A DNA stretch of 14,238 nucleotides from Clostridiaceae bacterium (GTDB taxonomy: Bacteria > Bacillota > Clostridia > Monoglobales > Firm-18): assembly GCA_012511915.1 (NCBI GenBank), contig JAAZFB010000339.1, positions 1 to 14,238 of the forward strand, in the 5' to 3' direction. Positions 1 to 6,775 of the stretch are shown in pieces. A model generated the notes under the pieces. That model saw only the letters and a list, made by a program, of their open reading frames with translations, did not search any database and was not told where the DNA came from. Numbering within the stretch: the stretch's first letter is position 1; every line of letters starts with the position of its first letter. The position numbers and the translations under genes were made by a program.

Positions 1-502
1 ATATCTCGGGTGTATCTTGCGGTAAAACCTCCACTGCCTTTTGCATAATAATCTCGCCCCCATCAACAATCTTATTTACATAATGGACGGTTGCCCCGGT
101 AACCTTAACACCATATTCAAGTGCCGCTTTATGTACTTTTAAACCGTAATAACCATGTCCGCAAAACGAAGGAATTAAAGAGGGATGCACATTGATAATT
201 TTTTTGGGATACGCATCTATTATTTCTTCGCCCAAAATACTCATAAAGCCTGCAAGTACAATTAAATCAATATGATTTTTTTTCAGATGTGAAAGCAACC
301 GCTGTTGGAAGTCCGCATTATCTTTTTTTTCAATAACCGCTATTGGTATGCCGTGTTTTTTTGCACGCTCCAATGCAAAGGCATTTCGATTGGTTGATAC
401 AACCATTGAAATTTTACCCTTAATAGTACCTTGCTCTATTGCATCTATAAGCGCCTGCAGGTTTGTACCCCCGCCGGAAACCAAAACGGCAATATTCAGC
501 AT
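1..502 (-). CDS. purN: Phosphoribosylglycinamide formyltransferase (GART), C-terminus beyond window
   Basis: PurN transfers a formyl group from 10-formyltetrahydrofolate to GAR to make FGAR, the third step of IMP synthesis in the cytoplasm. Translation from the ATG at 502 gives 167 codons before the window edge; the family is usually about 190-210 residues, so only the tail is missing. Visible landmarks are the phosphate-binding loop VSGGGTNLQAL (residues 8-18), the NVHPSLIPSF block with the expected catalytic Asn104 and His106, and VDGGEI with the expected catalytic Asp147. The start ATG overlaps the purM stop (ATGCTGA, 496-502), with a GGGGTGGAG ribosome site just upstream, so translation is probably coupled to purM. 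Identity is secure. Confidence 0.95.
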   Translation of the reverse strand, partial: MLNIAVLVSGGGTNLQALIDAIEQGTIKGKISMVVSTNRNAFALERAKKHGIPIAVIEKKDNADFQQRLLSHLKKNHIDLIVLAGFMSILGEEIIDAYPKKIINVHPSLIPSFCGHGYYGLKVHKAALEYGVKVTGATVHYVNKIVDGGEIIMQKAVEVLPQDTPEI

Positions 503-1527
503 AACTCCACCCCATTATCCCCACTTATGAGTTCGCCAATCGCAAAAGCCTTCTCGCCTTGCTGTTGGAGGTGTGTTAACACTTGCCCAGCCTCTTTTTC
601 GGAAACAGCAAAAACCATGCCCACACCCATATTGAAGGTGGCGAACATATCATTTTTAGGTATATTGGCTTCGTTCGCCAACACCTCAAAAATAGGCGGG
701 ATGCTAAATGAATTTGTGTCAATTTTAGCCATTAAATTTTTTGGTAACATGCGAGGAATGTTTTCATAAAATCCGCCACCCGTTATATGTGAAATTGCTT
801 TAATATCAAATTTTTCTATTAGATTGAACATAGTTTTCACATATATTTTTGTCGGTTTCAAAAGTTCTTCACCTAGAGTACATCCAAGCACCTCAACATA
901 TGATCCAAGCGCATCGTGGCAGTTGTCTAAATTAAAAACCTTTCTTACAAGCGAATAACCGTTGCTGTGCAGACCGGAAGAACTTATACCGATAAGCACA
1001 TCCCCCTCTTTCGGCTTGGAACAATCTATTATTTTGCTTTTTTCAACTGCGCCAACAGCAAATCCTGCCAAATCATAATCATCCGGTGCATAAAAGCCGG
1101 GCATTTCCGCTGTCTCACCGCCCACCAAAGCACAACCGGCTTGTAAACAACCGTTAGCCACGCCTTTTACTATTTCAGATATTTTTTCGGGAATGTTTTT
1201 CCCCACCGCTATATAATCAAGAAAAATCAGCGGTTTTGCACCGCTACATATTATATCATTAACACACATTGCAACACAATCTTCACCTATTGTATCGTGC
1301 TTATCCATAAACATTGCTATTTTAAGTTTTGTTCCGACACCGTCTGTACCCGACACAAGAACCGGATTTTTATAATTTGTTATATCAAGCTCAAAAAGCC
1401 CGTTAAAACCGCCTATCCCGGATAAAACACCCGGTATTTTCGTCTTATCTATGTGCTGTTTTATCAGTTCAACAGACCTATATCCCGCTTGTACATCAAC
1501 GCCGGCTTTTTTATAACTTTCACTCAC
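496..1527 (-). CDS. purM: Phosphoribosylformylglycinamidine cyclo-ligase (AIR synthetase)
   Basis: PurM uses ATP to close FGAM into aminoimidazole ribonucleotide, step five of IMP synthesis. I chose the GTG at 1527, giving 343 residues, close to the normal ~340-350; the frame stays open to 1611, but those extra 28 codons lie inside purF and look like no PurM N-terminus. A GGGGG ribosome site sits just upstream of the GTG, and the protein then begins MSESYKKAGVDV, a typical PurM opening. The nucleotide-binding signature GTDGVGTKLK is at about residues 60-69, followed by the CVNDI block near 88-92 and the GGETAEMPGFY segment. It overlaps the purF stop by 8 bases and the purN start by 7, so the three genes form one translationally coupled unit. 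Confidence 0.96.
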   Translation of the reverse strand: MSESYKKAGVDVQAGYRSVELIKQHIDKTKIPGVLSGIGGFNGLFELDITNYKNPVLVSGTDGVGTKLKIAMFMDKHDTIGEDCVAMCVNDIICSGAKPLIFLDYIAVGKNIPEKISEIVKGVANGCLQAGCALVGGETAEMPGFYAPDDYDLAGFAVGAVEKSKIIDCSKPKEGDVLIGISSSGLHSNGYSLVRKVFNLDNCHDALGSYVEVLGCTLGEELLKPTKIYVKTMFNLIEKFDIKAISHITGGGFYENIPRMLPKNLMAKIDTNSFSIPPIFEVLANEANIPKNDMFATFNMGVGMVFAVSEKEAGQVLTHLQQQGEKAFAIGELISGDNGVELC

Positions 1528-2926
1528 ACTGTTTACCCCCTTCGTTATAAAAAGGAACTTCCATAGGATAATTACCTGTAAAGCAAGCGGCACAATAATC
1601 CATATTATCATCTCCCAATATCTTAAACAGGCTTTCGTTGTTTAAAAAACCTAAGCTGTCCGCCCCAATAATTTTACATATTTCATCTGCATTATGTGTA
1701 ACGGCAATAAGCCCATCTTGCGAGGGGATGTCCGTACCGAAATAACACGGATACAAAAAGGGCGGGCAACTAACCCTTAAATGAACTTCTTTTGCTCCTG
1801 CATCACGTATTGTTTGAACAATTCTTTGCGAGGTGGTACCGCGGACTATGGAATCATCCACCATAATAACACGCTTTCCTTTTATCGTCTCTTTAAGTAC
1901 GTTCAATTTTATTTTGACTGCCCTAACACGTTGCTCTTGGGTTGGATGAATAAACGTCCTGCCAATATACCTGTTTTTGATTATACCTATACCATAGGGT
2001 ATACCGCTTTGTTGTGCATAACCTATTGCCGCATCGGTACCGGAATCGGGGACTGCAATTACTATATCCGCATCTACAGGGTGTTCCTTAGCAAGCAGAG
2101 CACCTGCCCTGCGTCGGGCATCATAAACGCTTATACCATCAACTACACTGTCCGGTCGAGAAAAATAGATGTATTCAAAAATACATAGTTTGTGTTTTCC
2201 ACCGCAATGCCTTTCATCGCTTGAAATTCCGTTATTATCAATACATACTATTTCCCCCGGTTTTATATCTCTTACAAATTCCGCATCCACAGCATCAAGC
2301 GCACACGTTTCTGAGGCAAATATATAAGAATGATCTGTCTTGCCCATTGTAAGGGGACGAAAGCCCCATTGATCGCGCACTGCCAGAAGTTTTCGCGGGC
2401 TCATTATAACAAGCGAAAAAGAACCTTTTAAAAATGGCATGCTACGTGCAACCGCCTCTTCAATTGAATGAGATTTTATGCGTTCACGCGCGATTAAATA
2501 TGCAATAACTTCCGAATCACCTGTTGTTTGAAATATTGCACCGTTATCTTCAAATTCCTTTCTTAACTCATCAGCATTAATAAGGCTTCCGTTATGCGCT
2601 ACCGTTAAAGTGCCTTTTTTGTATTTGGTAACAAGCGGCTGAGCATTCTCACGTTTAGCGTTGCCGGTCGTGGAATAACGAACGTGTCCGACCGCAACTG
2701 TACCCTTTAAATGATTTAATAAAGTATCATTAAAGACGTCCGGCACAAGCCCCATATCCTTATGATATATTATTGTTCCGTCGTCATTAACAGCAATACC
2801 GCAACTTTCTTGACCACGATGCTGTAAAGCAAACAGCCCGTAATAAGTTATGTTTGCAGCATCAGTATGCCCGAAAGAATTATAAACTCCAAATATTCCG
2901 CATTCTTCTTTAATTTTTTTATCCAC
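1520..2926 (-). CDS. purF: Amidophosphoribosyltransferase (glutamine PRPP amidotransferase), Fe-S type
   Basis: PurF catalyses the committed step of purine synthesis: PRPP plus glutamine to phosphoribosylamine. It has 468 residues from a GTG start with GGAG upstream. The N-terminus MDKKIKEE precedes Cys9 (CGIFGVY), so it is probably made as a proenzyme whose short propeptide is removed to expose the Ntn-type nucleophile. The class II glutaminase domain spans roughly residues 9-240 (QHRGQES, HNGSL). The phosphoribosyltransferase PRPP loop VIMVDDSIVRGTT is at 353-365. Cys248, Cys394, Cys445 and Cys448 (KLCIF, YPCYFGTD, YCAAC) match the four 4Fe-4S ligands of the B. subtilis enzyme, which makes that type oxygen-labile. 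purC is not between this gene and purE. Upstream at 2955-2968 there is a good TATAAT but no clear -35, so an internal promoter is possible. Confidence 0.97.
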   Translation of the reverse strand: MDKKIKEECGIFGVYNSFGHTDAANITYYGLFALQHRGQESCGIAVNDDGTIIYHKDMGLVPDVFNDTLLNHLKGTVAVGHVRYSTTGNAKRENAQPLVTKYKKGTLTVAHNGSLINADELRKEFEDNGAIFQTTGDSEVIAYLIARERIKSHSIEEAVARSMPFLKGSFSLVIMSPRKLLAVRDQWGFRPLTMGKTDHSYIFASETCALDAVDAEFVRDIKPGEIVCIDNNGISSDERHCGGKHKLCIFEYIYFSRPDSVVDGISVYDARRRAGALLAKEHPVDADIVIAVPDSGTDAAIGYAQQSGIPYGIGIIKNRYIGRTFIHPTQEQRVRAVKIKLNVLKETIKGKRVIMVDDSIVRGTTSQRIVQTIRDAGAKEVHLRVSCPPFLYPCYFGTDIPSQDGLIAVTHNADEICKIIGADSLGFLNNESLFKILGDDNMDYCAACFTGNYPMEVPFYNEGGKQCE

Positions 2927-2954
2927 CTGTACTCCATCAACTCTTCCTATTTTA

Positions 2955-3053
2955 GATTATTATACTACTATTTTCATTAGCACGTTCGCTAATTGCGACC
3001 GATATAGACAAACTTGTTTGTCTATATTTCAAATGATAAAAATAGTATTATTT
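2955..3053. repeat. Palindromic intergenic element between purE and purF
   Basis: The 131-bp gap between purE and purF contains a near-perfect dyad at 3002-3027: ATATAGACAAAC and its exact complement, separated by TT. Beside it are two smaller hairpins sharing bases: TTAGC/GCTAA (2977-2981 and 2988-2992) and TCGC/GCGA (2986-2989 and 2995-2998). Imperfect outer arms also pair: the stretch at 2961-2978 resembles the reverse complement of 3032-3050, both built around ACTATTTT and CATT. The dyad has no T-tract on either strand, so it is not an ordinary terminator. It could be a MITE-like repeat, an operator, or an mRNA processing or stability hairpin. The dyad is certain; its role is not known. 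Confidence 0.5.
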
Positions 3054-3057
3054 CGGA

Positions 3058-3561
3058 TTACAAATTATTTGCTTCGTCTTTGATTTTTCTGTCTTTTTCC
3101 TCCACCTCTTTTGAGATTTTGTTTCTATATTCAAAAAGCGCAGTCTTCAAAGAGCGATCGGATATGGCAAGCATTTCAACCGCCAGCAGACCGGCATTTT
3201 CCGCCCCGTCAACAGCTACAGTTGCCACCGGCACACCTTTTGGCATTTGAACGGTTGAAAGTAACGAGTCAAGACCGTCTAAGGTTGATGATCTTATCGG
3301 TAAACCTATAACGGGCAGTATTGTATATGAAGCAATTACCCCCGCCAAATGAGCTGCCTTGCCTGCTGCTGCAATTATAACACCAAAACCCTCCTCCTCA
3401 GCATTCAACGCAAACTGCGCTGCGCGTTTTGGTGTCCGGTGTGCAGAAATAACAAACACTTCGTATTCAACATTAAATTCCTTTAAAATCCCAAGACATT
3501 TTGCTATTACCGGAAAATCAGAATCGCTACCCATAACTACCGCTACTTTTATGGCTTTCAT
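3058..3561 (-). CDS. purE: N5-carboxyaminoimidazole ribonucleotide mutase, class I PurE
   Basis: Class I PurE moves the carboxyl group of N5-CAIR to C4, giving CAIR. The 167 residues match the family length. Visible motifs are MGSDSD at 10-15 (substrate phosphate and ribose binding), ISAHRTP at 38-44 with the catalytic His41, and the AAGKAAHLAGVIAS loop, where the usual Pro after His-Leu is Ala. The C-terminal ~15 residues are a charged extension. The ATG has GGAGAGG about 12 bases upstream. It appears to be the first purine gene of this minus-strand cluster, with purF 131 bp downstream. purK is not in the window. Confidence 0.96.
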   Translation of the reverse strand: MKAIKVAVVMGSDSDFPVIAKCLGILKEFNVEYEVFVISAHRTPKRAAQFALNAEEEGFGVIIAAAGKAAHLAGVIASYTILPVIGLPIRSSTLDGLDSLLSTVQMPKGVPVATVAVDGAENAGLLAVEMLAISDRSLKTALFEYRNKISKEVEEKDRKIKDEANNL

Positions 3562-3601
3562 TTAAATATCATTCCTCTCCATTTGCAACTTTACTTATAT
3601 T

Positions 3602-3646
3602 AACACTACATCGAACACTCAGTGTGTGATTCTTTCAATAGTGTTC
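3602..3646. promoter_or_regulatory. Cluster of AACACT / AGTGTT boxes upstream of purE
   Basis: The 98-bp gap upstream of purE holds AACACT as a direct repeat (3602-3607 and 3614-3619), and GAACACT (3613-3619) with its exact inverse AGTGTTC at 3640-3646; ACACT-C-AGTGT at 3615-3625 also forms a small dyad. Such arrangements are typical of operators. CGAAC at 3612-3616 recalls half of the Firmicutes PurBox core, but the match to the full consensus is poor and the expected second box is not convincing. No purine riboswitch core or clean sigma-A promoter was seen here. Confidence 0.3.
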
Positions 3647-3659
3647 ATTAATATTTTTG

Positions 3660-4604
3660 TTAGTTCATCAAAAAATATTGCGTAATTTTCATTATTATCG
3701 GCATTGTAACAAGGCTGATAATTGTTGTCATAAATACCACTTCTGATGCGTATTTGTAATTTGCCCCCACCTCATTTGCAGTAATGGCTATTACTGTCAT
3801 AACCGGCATTGCTATTTGCAAAACGACAACGCTTATAGCAACTCGACTTAATCCAAACGAATACACCTTCGTTAATATAAAAGCAACTACTATCGGGACA
3901 ATAATCATTTTTACAAACACAGCTACATAAATTGAAAGTTTTTTATACGTCTTGCCAATATCAACCGTTGCCATGGTAGCACCGATAAATGAAAGTGATA
4001 AGTAAAGTGTTGTTCCGCCTAATTTCTCAAGCGTTCCGAAGATAATGGCAGGGAGGCGAAACTGTGTTAAAAGAGCTGCTAATCCAAGTAAAACTGCAAT
4101 TAAATTATTGCTAAAAATCTTTTTAATCATCTCTTTTTTCGATTGTGATCGTTTGTAATCAATATTAACAGCACCTATAGACCAAAAGAAAATATCATTG
4201 ATGATATGATAAAACGCACCGTAAAAGATACCTATTACTCCGAAAACCGCCTCAAACAATGGATAAGCTATAAATGCAACATTTCCAAACGACATTACCG
4301 AAATTTGAACGCCCCTGGTCTTTTCGTCAAGACGTGCAAAACGGACATAGGCTTTGGCAATCAAAACTAATAATACAATCACAACCAATGAAATTAAAAC
4401 TATGGCAGCAGCTTCCCTGATAAGTGTAGAGTCAAAATCCAACGCTGCGATAGAGGTAAATAACATTAGCGGAGCAGCAACTTTCATAATGAATCTTGAA
4501 AGTCCTTCTCGCACATTTTCCCCAAGCCATCCGATTTTTGTTGCTATAAAACTAATAGCAATAATTATCGCAAACATTATAACCTTTTCAATCATTATAT
4601 CCAT
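3660..4604 (-). CDS. AEC (auxin efflux carrier) family permease
   Basis: A 314-residue, very hydrophobic membrane protein with about ten predicted transmembrane segments in two five-helix halves separated by a basic loop (KRSQSKKEMIKK, near residue 155), as expected for the AEC/bile-acid transporter fold. Landmarks are an N-terminal segment followed by GWLGENVREGLSRFIMKVAAPLMLF, the MSFGNVAFIAYPL stretch of the first half, and a proline-broken segment QIAMPVMTVIAITANEVGANYKYASEVV near the C-terminus, which is the family's most recognisable part. Bacterial members are annotated as malate or other organic-acid carriers; the substrate here cannot be told. The ATG has GGAG six bases upstream and a promoter about 95 bases upstream. 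It reads in the same direction as purE, with no terminator between them. Confidence 0.85.
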   Translation of the reverse strand: MDIMIEKVIMFAIIIAISFIATKIGWLGENVREGLSRFIMKVAAPLMLFTSIAALDFDSTLIREAAAIVLISLVVIVLLVLIAKAYVRFARLDEKTRGVQISVMSFGNVAFIAYPLFEAVFGVIGIFYGAFYHIINDIFFWSIGAVNIDYKRSQSKKEMIKKIFSNNLIAVLLGLAALLTQFRLPAIIFGTLEKLGGTTLYLSLSFIGATMATVDIGKTYKKLSIYVAVFVKMIIVPIVVAFILTKVYSFGLSRVAISVVVLQIAMPVMTVIAITANEVGANYKYASEVVFMTTIISLVTMPIIMKITQYFLMN

Positions 4605-4698
4605 AAAAATCTCCGTTCAGATGCTCTATAATATATGTATGTGGGAATTTCTTGTAATGGGGCAAGGAATAATAAAACTTTTGTTTACAATAAAATTC

Positions 4699-4727
4699 AT
4701 TATACTACAATTTGCGTTAATATTCAA
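4699..4727 (-). promoter_or_regulatory. Sigma-A promoter for the AEC permease
   Basis: On the minus strand TTGAAT (4727-4722) is followed, after exactly 17 bases, by a perfect TATAAT (4704-4699). Transcription would start near 4692, giving a leader of roughly 90 bases before the permease ATG at 4604. The promoter abuts the 3' end of the ABC-F relic. Confidence 0.6.
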
Positions 4728-5006
4728 CTATTTAGTAAATAATTCAGTTACTAGTACTGTAGATTCCCAGTTTTGATAATCAAAACAAACATTGTTCACT
4801 ACATCAATGGTCTTTACGCTTTTATCAACGATTTCAAACGGAAAGTATTCAAACCGGACGGAAGCAGAGATGTTTCCAATATATTCGTATTTACCAAGCA
4901 AAAGATTGAGAAAGGTAGTTTTGCCTCTACCGTTTCTGCCTATGAAACCAAGCTTCCAATCTGTGTCTATTTGAAAACTGACATTATTAAATATGTTATC
5001 ATTTCG
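4728..5006 (-). pseudogene. Remnant of an ABC-F ribosomal-protection ATPase (Lsa/Vga/CplR-like), first Walker A region
   Basis: On the minus strand a 92-codon open stretch encodes the start of an ABC-F protein. After RNDNIFNNVSFQ come IDTDWKLGFIGRNGRGKTT, a canonical Walker A (GRNGRGKT) in the wording typical of the antibiotic-resistance branch of ABC-F, and then the FLNLLLGKYEY block. It ends in an apparently degenerate tail and TAG at 4728. Everything that should follow (signature motif, Walker B, linker, second ATPase domain; about 400 residues) is gone. Upstream of RNDNIF the frame meets stops (TGA TAA), so the first ~15 residues are also lost. A duplicated GATAAC beside the break suggests a small deletion. 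Plus-strand open frames over this stretch are shadows. Intact relatives protect ribosomes from lincosamides, streptogramins or pleuromutilins; this fragment cannot. Confidence 0.75.
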
Positions 5007-5066
5007 TTATCAGGGGTGATAACTCCAATAGTTGCACCGTGGATAATACACAAGTGATATGTGAGT

Positions 5067-5095
5067 ATTATAGCGTACTTCGCCCCAAATCGCAA
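5067..5095 (-). promoter_or_regulatory. Orphan promoter of the ABC-F remnant
   Basis: Minus strand: TTGCGA (5095-5090), a 17-base spacer, then TATAAT (5072-5067). It reads into the ABC-F relic through a short leader that includes the GTTATCA-CCCC-TGATAAC hairpin (about 5008-5025). It stands back to back with the AbiE promoter, 51 bases away. Confidence 0.55.
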
Positions 5096-5146
5096 TATGT
5101 TTTTCAATATTTACACGCATAATTTTAAAAAAGCGTGGGAAACCTC

Positions 5147-5175
5147 TTGAAATTATGAAAGCAATCTATTATAAT
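5147..5175 (+). promoter_or_regulatory. Promoter of the AbiE-helicase cluster
   Basis: TTGAAA (5147-5152), 17 bases, then TATAAT (5170-5175): close to the sigma-A consensus. The predicted start of transcription, near 5182, leaves about 40 bases before the chosen antitoxin start. AbiEi proteins are known to repress their own promoter by binding inverted repeats; no clear inverted repeat was found here by eye. Confidence 0.65.
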
Positions 5176-5222
5176 ATAGACACACATAATGCAAATACTG
5201 CGTGCAGAAAGCAGGTGGCAGT

Positions 5223-5831
5223 TTGAGTAAGCACGATATCGTAAACGAAGTATTTAATAACGTCGGAGAAATCGCAAAGAAATCAGATTTCATTTCTGCC
5301 GGACTGAAAGAACAGGATGTTTATACGCTTTTTAAGCAAGGCTATATAGAACGTATCAGGAAAGGATATTACAAGCTGTCTGTTGGGGACGAACCCAAAG
5401 AAGAACTTCTCCTTTCCAAATTGATGACACAGGGTATCGTATGTGTTGAATCGGCGCTGTTTTATTACAGTTACAGCGACTTTGCACCCCGTGAATGGAC
5501 GATTACCGTCCCTCGCTCCTATTCCAGAACGGTCAAAGCCATACAGCAAGAAGTGCCGGTAAAGGCGTATTATGTTCAGAATGATATGTACCACCTCGGT
5601 AAAACGACCGGTTCCTTCAACGGTGTCACGCTCCCCGTCTATGACCGTGAGCGCACGGTCTGCGACTGTTTCAAATACCGTACCAAGCTGGATAATGAGA
5701 TATTCAATAAAGCTATCAACGCTTATGTTGCAGATCAGAAGAAAAACCTCGCCAACCTTTCCAAATATGCAAAGGAAATGGGCGTTTATAAGAAAATGAT
5801 GAGTGTCATGGAGGTGCTCCTAAATGGCTGA
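5223..5831 (+). CDS. abiEi: AbiEi-family antitoxin of a type IV toxin-antitoxin system
   Basis: A 202-residue protein if translation starts at TTG 5223, which has AGGTGG four bases upstream; the in-frame GTG at 5202 has no ribosome site. Residues ~1-50 form a winged-helix HTH (SKHDIVNEVFNNVGEIAKKSDF through QGYIERIRKGYYKL), the usual N-terminal domain of AbiEi, which represses its own operon. The rest is the AbiEi C-terminal domain: the GIVCVESALFYYSY segment, REWTITVPRSYSR, and PVYDRERTVCDCFKYR. In studied systems this protein neutralises AbiEii without stable binding, hence type IV. Its stop overlaps the toxin start by 8 bases, as expected for coupled translation. Since the toxin gene is frameshifted here, the antitoxin may have no active partner in this cell. 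Confidence 0.85.
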   Translation: MSKHDIVNEVFNNVGEIAKKSDFISAGLKEQDVYTLFKQGYIERIRKGYYKLSVGDEPKEELLLSKLMTQGIVCVESALFYYSYSDFAPREWTITVPRSYSRTVKAIQQEVPVKAYYVQNDMYHLGKTTGSFNGVTLPVYDRERTVCDCFKYRTKLDNEIFNKAINAYVADQKKNLANLSKYAKEMGVYKKMMSVMEVLLNG

Positions 5832-6721
5832 TATGGCTGCATCCGTGCTTGCACGGCTCAAAAATAAAGCGGCGGAAAGAGGCAGGAGCTATCAGCTCTG
5901 CCTGCATCTTTTTTTGCCAGGAGGAGTTTCTGCGCCGACTGGAAAAGTCCAAATATGCGGAAAACCTCGTGCTGAAAGGCGGATTGTTCATCTACTCCCT
6001 TACTTTTTTTGACAGCCGTGTTACCGTCGATGTTGATTTTCTTCTCAGGAAGATACCCAACACAACCGAACAGCTCAAAGCAATATTGGAAGAGATCATT
6101 GCAACCGACACCGGCAATGATTTCATTACCTTTGAAATCAAAGATGTGGCTCCCATTGCTGTAGCTAAGAAATACGCCGGAACCGGAGCTTCCCTTGTGG
6201 CAAAAATCAAGAATACGAAAACACCTTTCGGTATTGACTTCGGTGTTGGCGACGTAATCGTCCCGAAGCAGGAAAAACGAAAGATACCGACGCAGCTTGA
6301 TGATTTCGATGCTCCGACGGTCAATACCTATTCGCTGGAAACAACCGTTGCCGAAAAGCTTGACGCTATTCTCAGCCTGATGGAGTTTTCCAGCCGGATG
6401 AAGGATTATTACGACCTCTATTACCTTGCAAACAAGTTCAATTTCGATGGCGCAACGCTAACAGAGGCACTGAAAAAGACATTTGAAAACCGTGGACATC
6501 AGTTCACGGTGGAACAGTTTGAACAGGTCATGACCTTCGGCAGCGATGACGCTATGCAGAAGAAATGGAAAGCCTTCTGCCGGAAGATTGATACAAAGAC
6601 CGATGATTACAATACTGTGCTGAGAACGATAATAGAGTTCTTGGCTGAGCCGTATGAAGTGGCGATGCTTGCTTCAAAATTTGACCAAAACTGGTCCGCT
6701 ACAACTGGGAAATGGAATTGA
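5824..6721 (+). pseudogene. abiEii: AbiEii-family nucleotidyltransferase toxin, frameshifted in a T7 run
   Basis: The reading frame begins at ATG 5824 with GGAGGTG upstream and overlaps the abiEi stop. It encodes MADMAASVLARLKNKAAERG and then SYQLCLHLF, a typical AbiEii N-terminus. At the seven Ts at 5909-5915 the frame is lost; removing one T continues smoothly into CQEEFLRRLEKSKYAENL in the next frame, for a 298-residue protein of normal length. In repaired numbering the DNA polymerase beta-type nucleotidyltransferase motif is GG at 52-53 with RVTVDVDF (Asp69, Asp71), then the TPFGIDFGVGDVI strand, and the LETTVAEKLDAIL and RMKDYYDLYYL blocks with the family's Lys/Asp residues. All motifs survive, so the lesion is recent, a sequencing slip, or phase-variable. 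Members transfer nucleotides to cellular targets such as tRNA and stop growth on phage infection. Confidence 0.85.
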
Positions 6722-6763
6722 ACAAGATATATAGAATGATGAAAAGCTTACCAAAAAATAGTT

Positions 6764-6769
6764 GGAGGG
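6764..6769 (+). promoter_or_regulatory. Ribosome binding site of the helicase gene
   Basis: GGAGGG lies six bases before ATG 6776. The 54-base gap after the AbiEii stop has no terminator or obvious promoter, which suggests the helicase is co-transcribed with the AbiE pair. Confidence 0.7.
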
Positions 6770-6775
6770 AAGATT

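Noticed and set aside
1528..1611. N-terminal extension of purM to 1611
   Set aside because: It lies wholly inside purF, reads as unrelated hydrophobic sequence and lacks a ribosome site; the GTG at 1527 has one.
1781..2188. 135-codon plus-strand open frame
   Set aside because: Antisense to the phosphoribosyltransferase half of purF, with no recognisable domain.
3002..3027. Dyad between purE and purF as a rho-independent terminator
   Set aside because: The stem is A+T-rich and no run of Ts follows on either strand.
4773..5057. 94-codon plus-strand open frame
   Set aside because: It is antisense to the ABC-F remnant, has no ribosome site, and its sequence resembles no protein; the minus strand explains the region.
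5849..6721. AbiEii taken as a 290-codon gene starting at ATG 5849
   Set aside because: The first ~22 codons in that frame are unlike AbiEii, while the ATG 5824 frame gives the true N-terminus up to the T7 run; 5849 has no good ribosome site.
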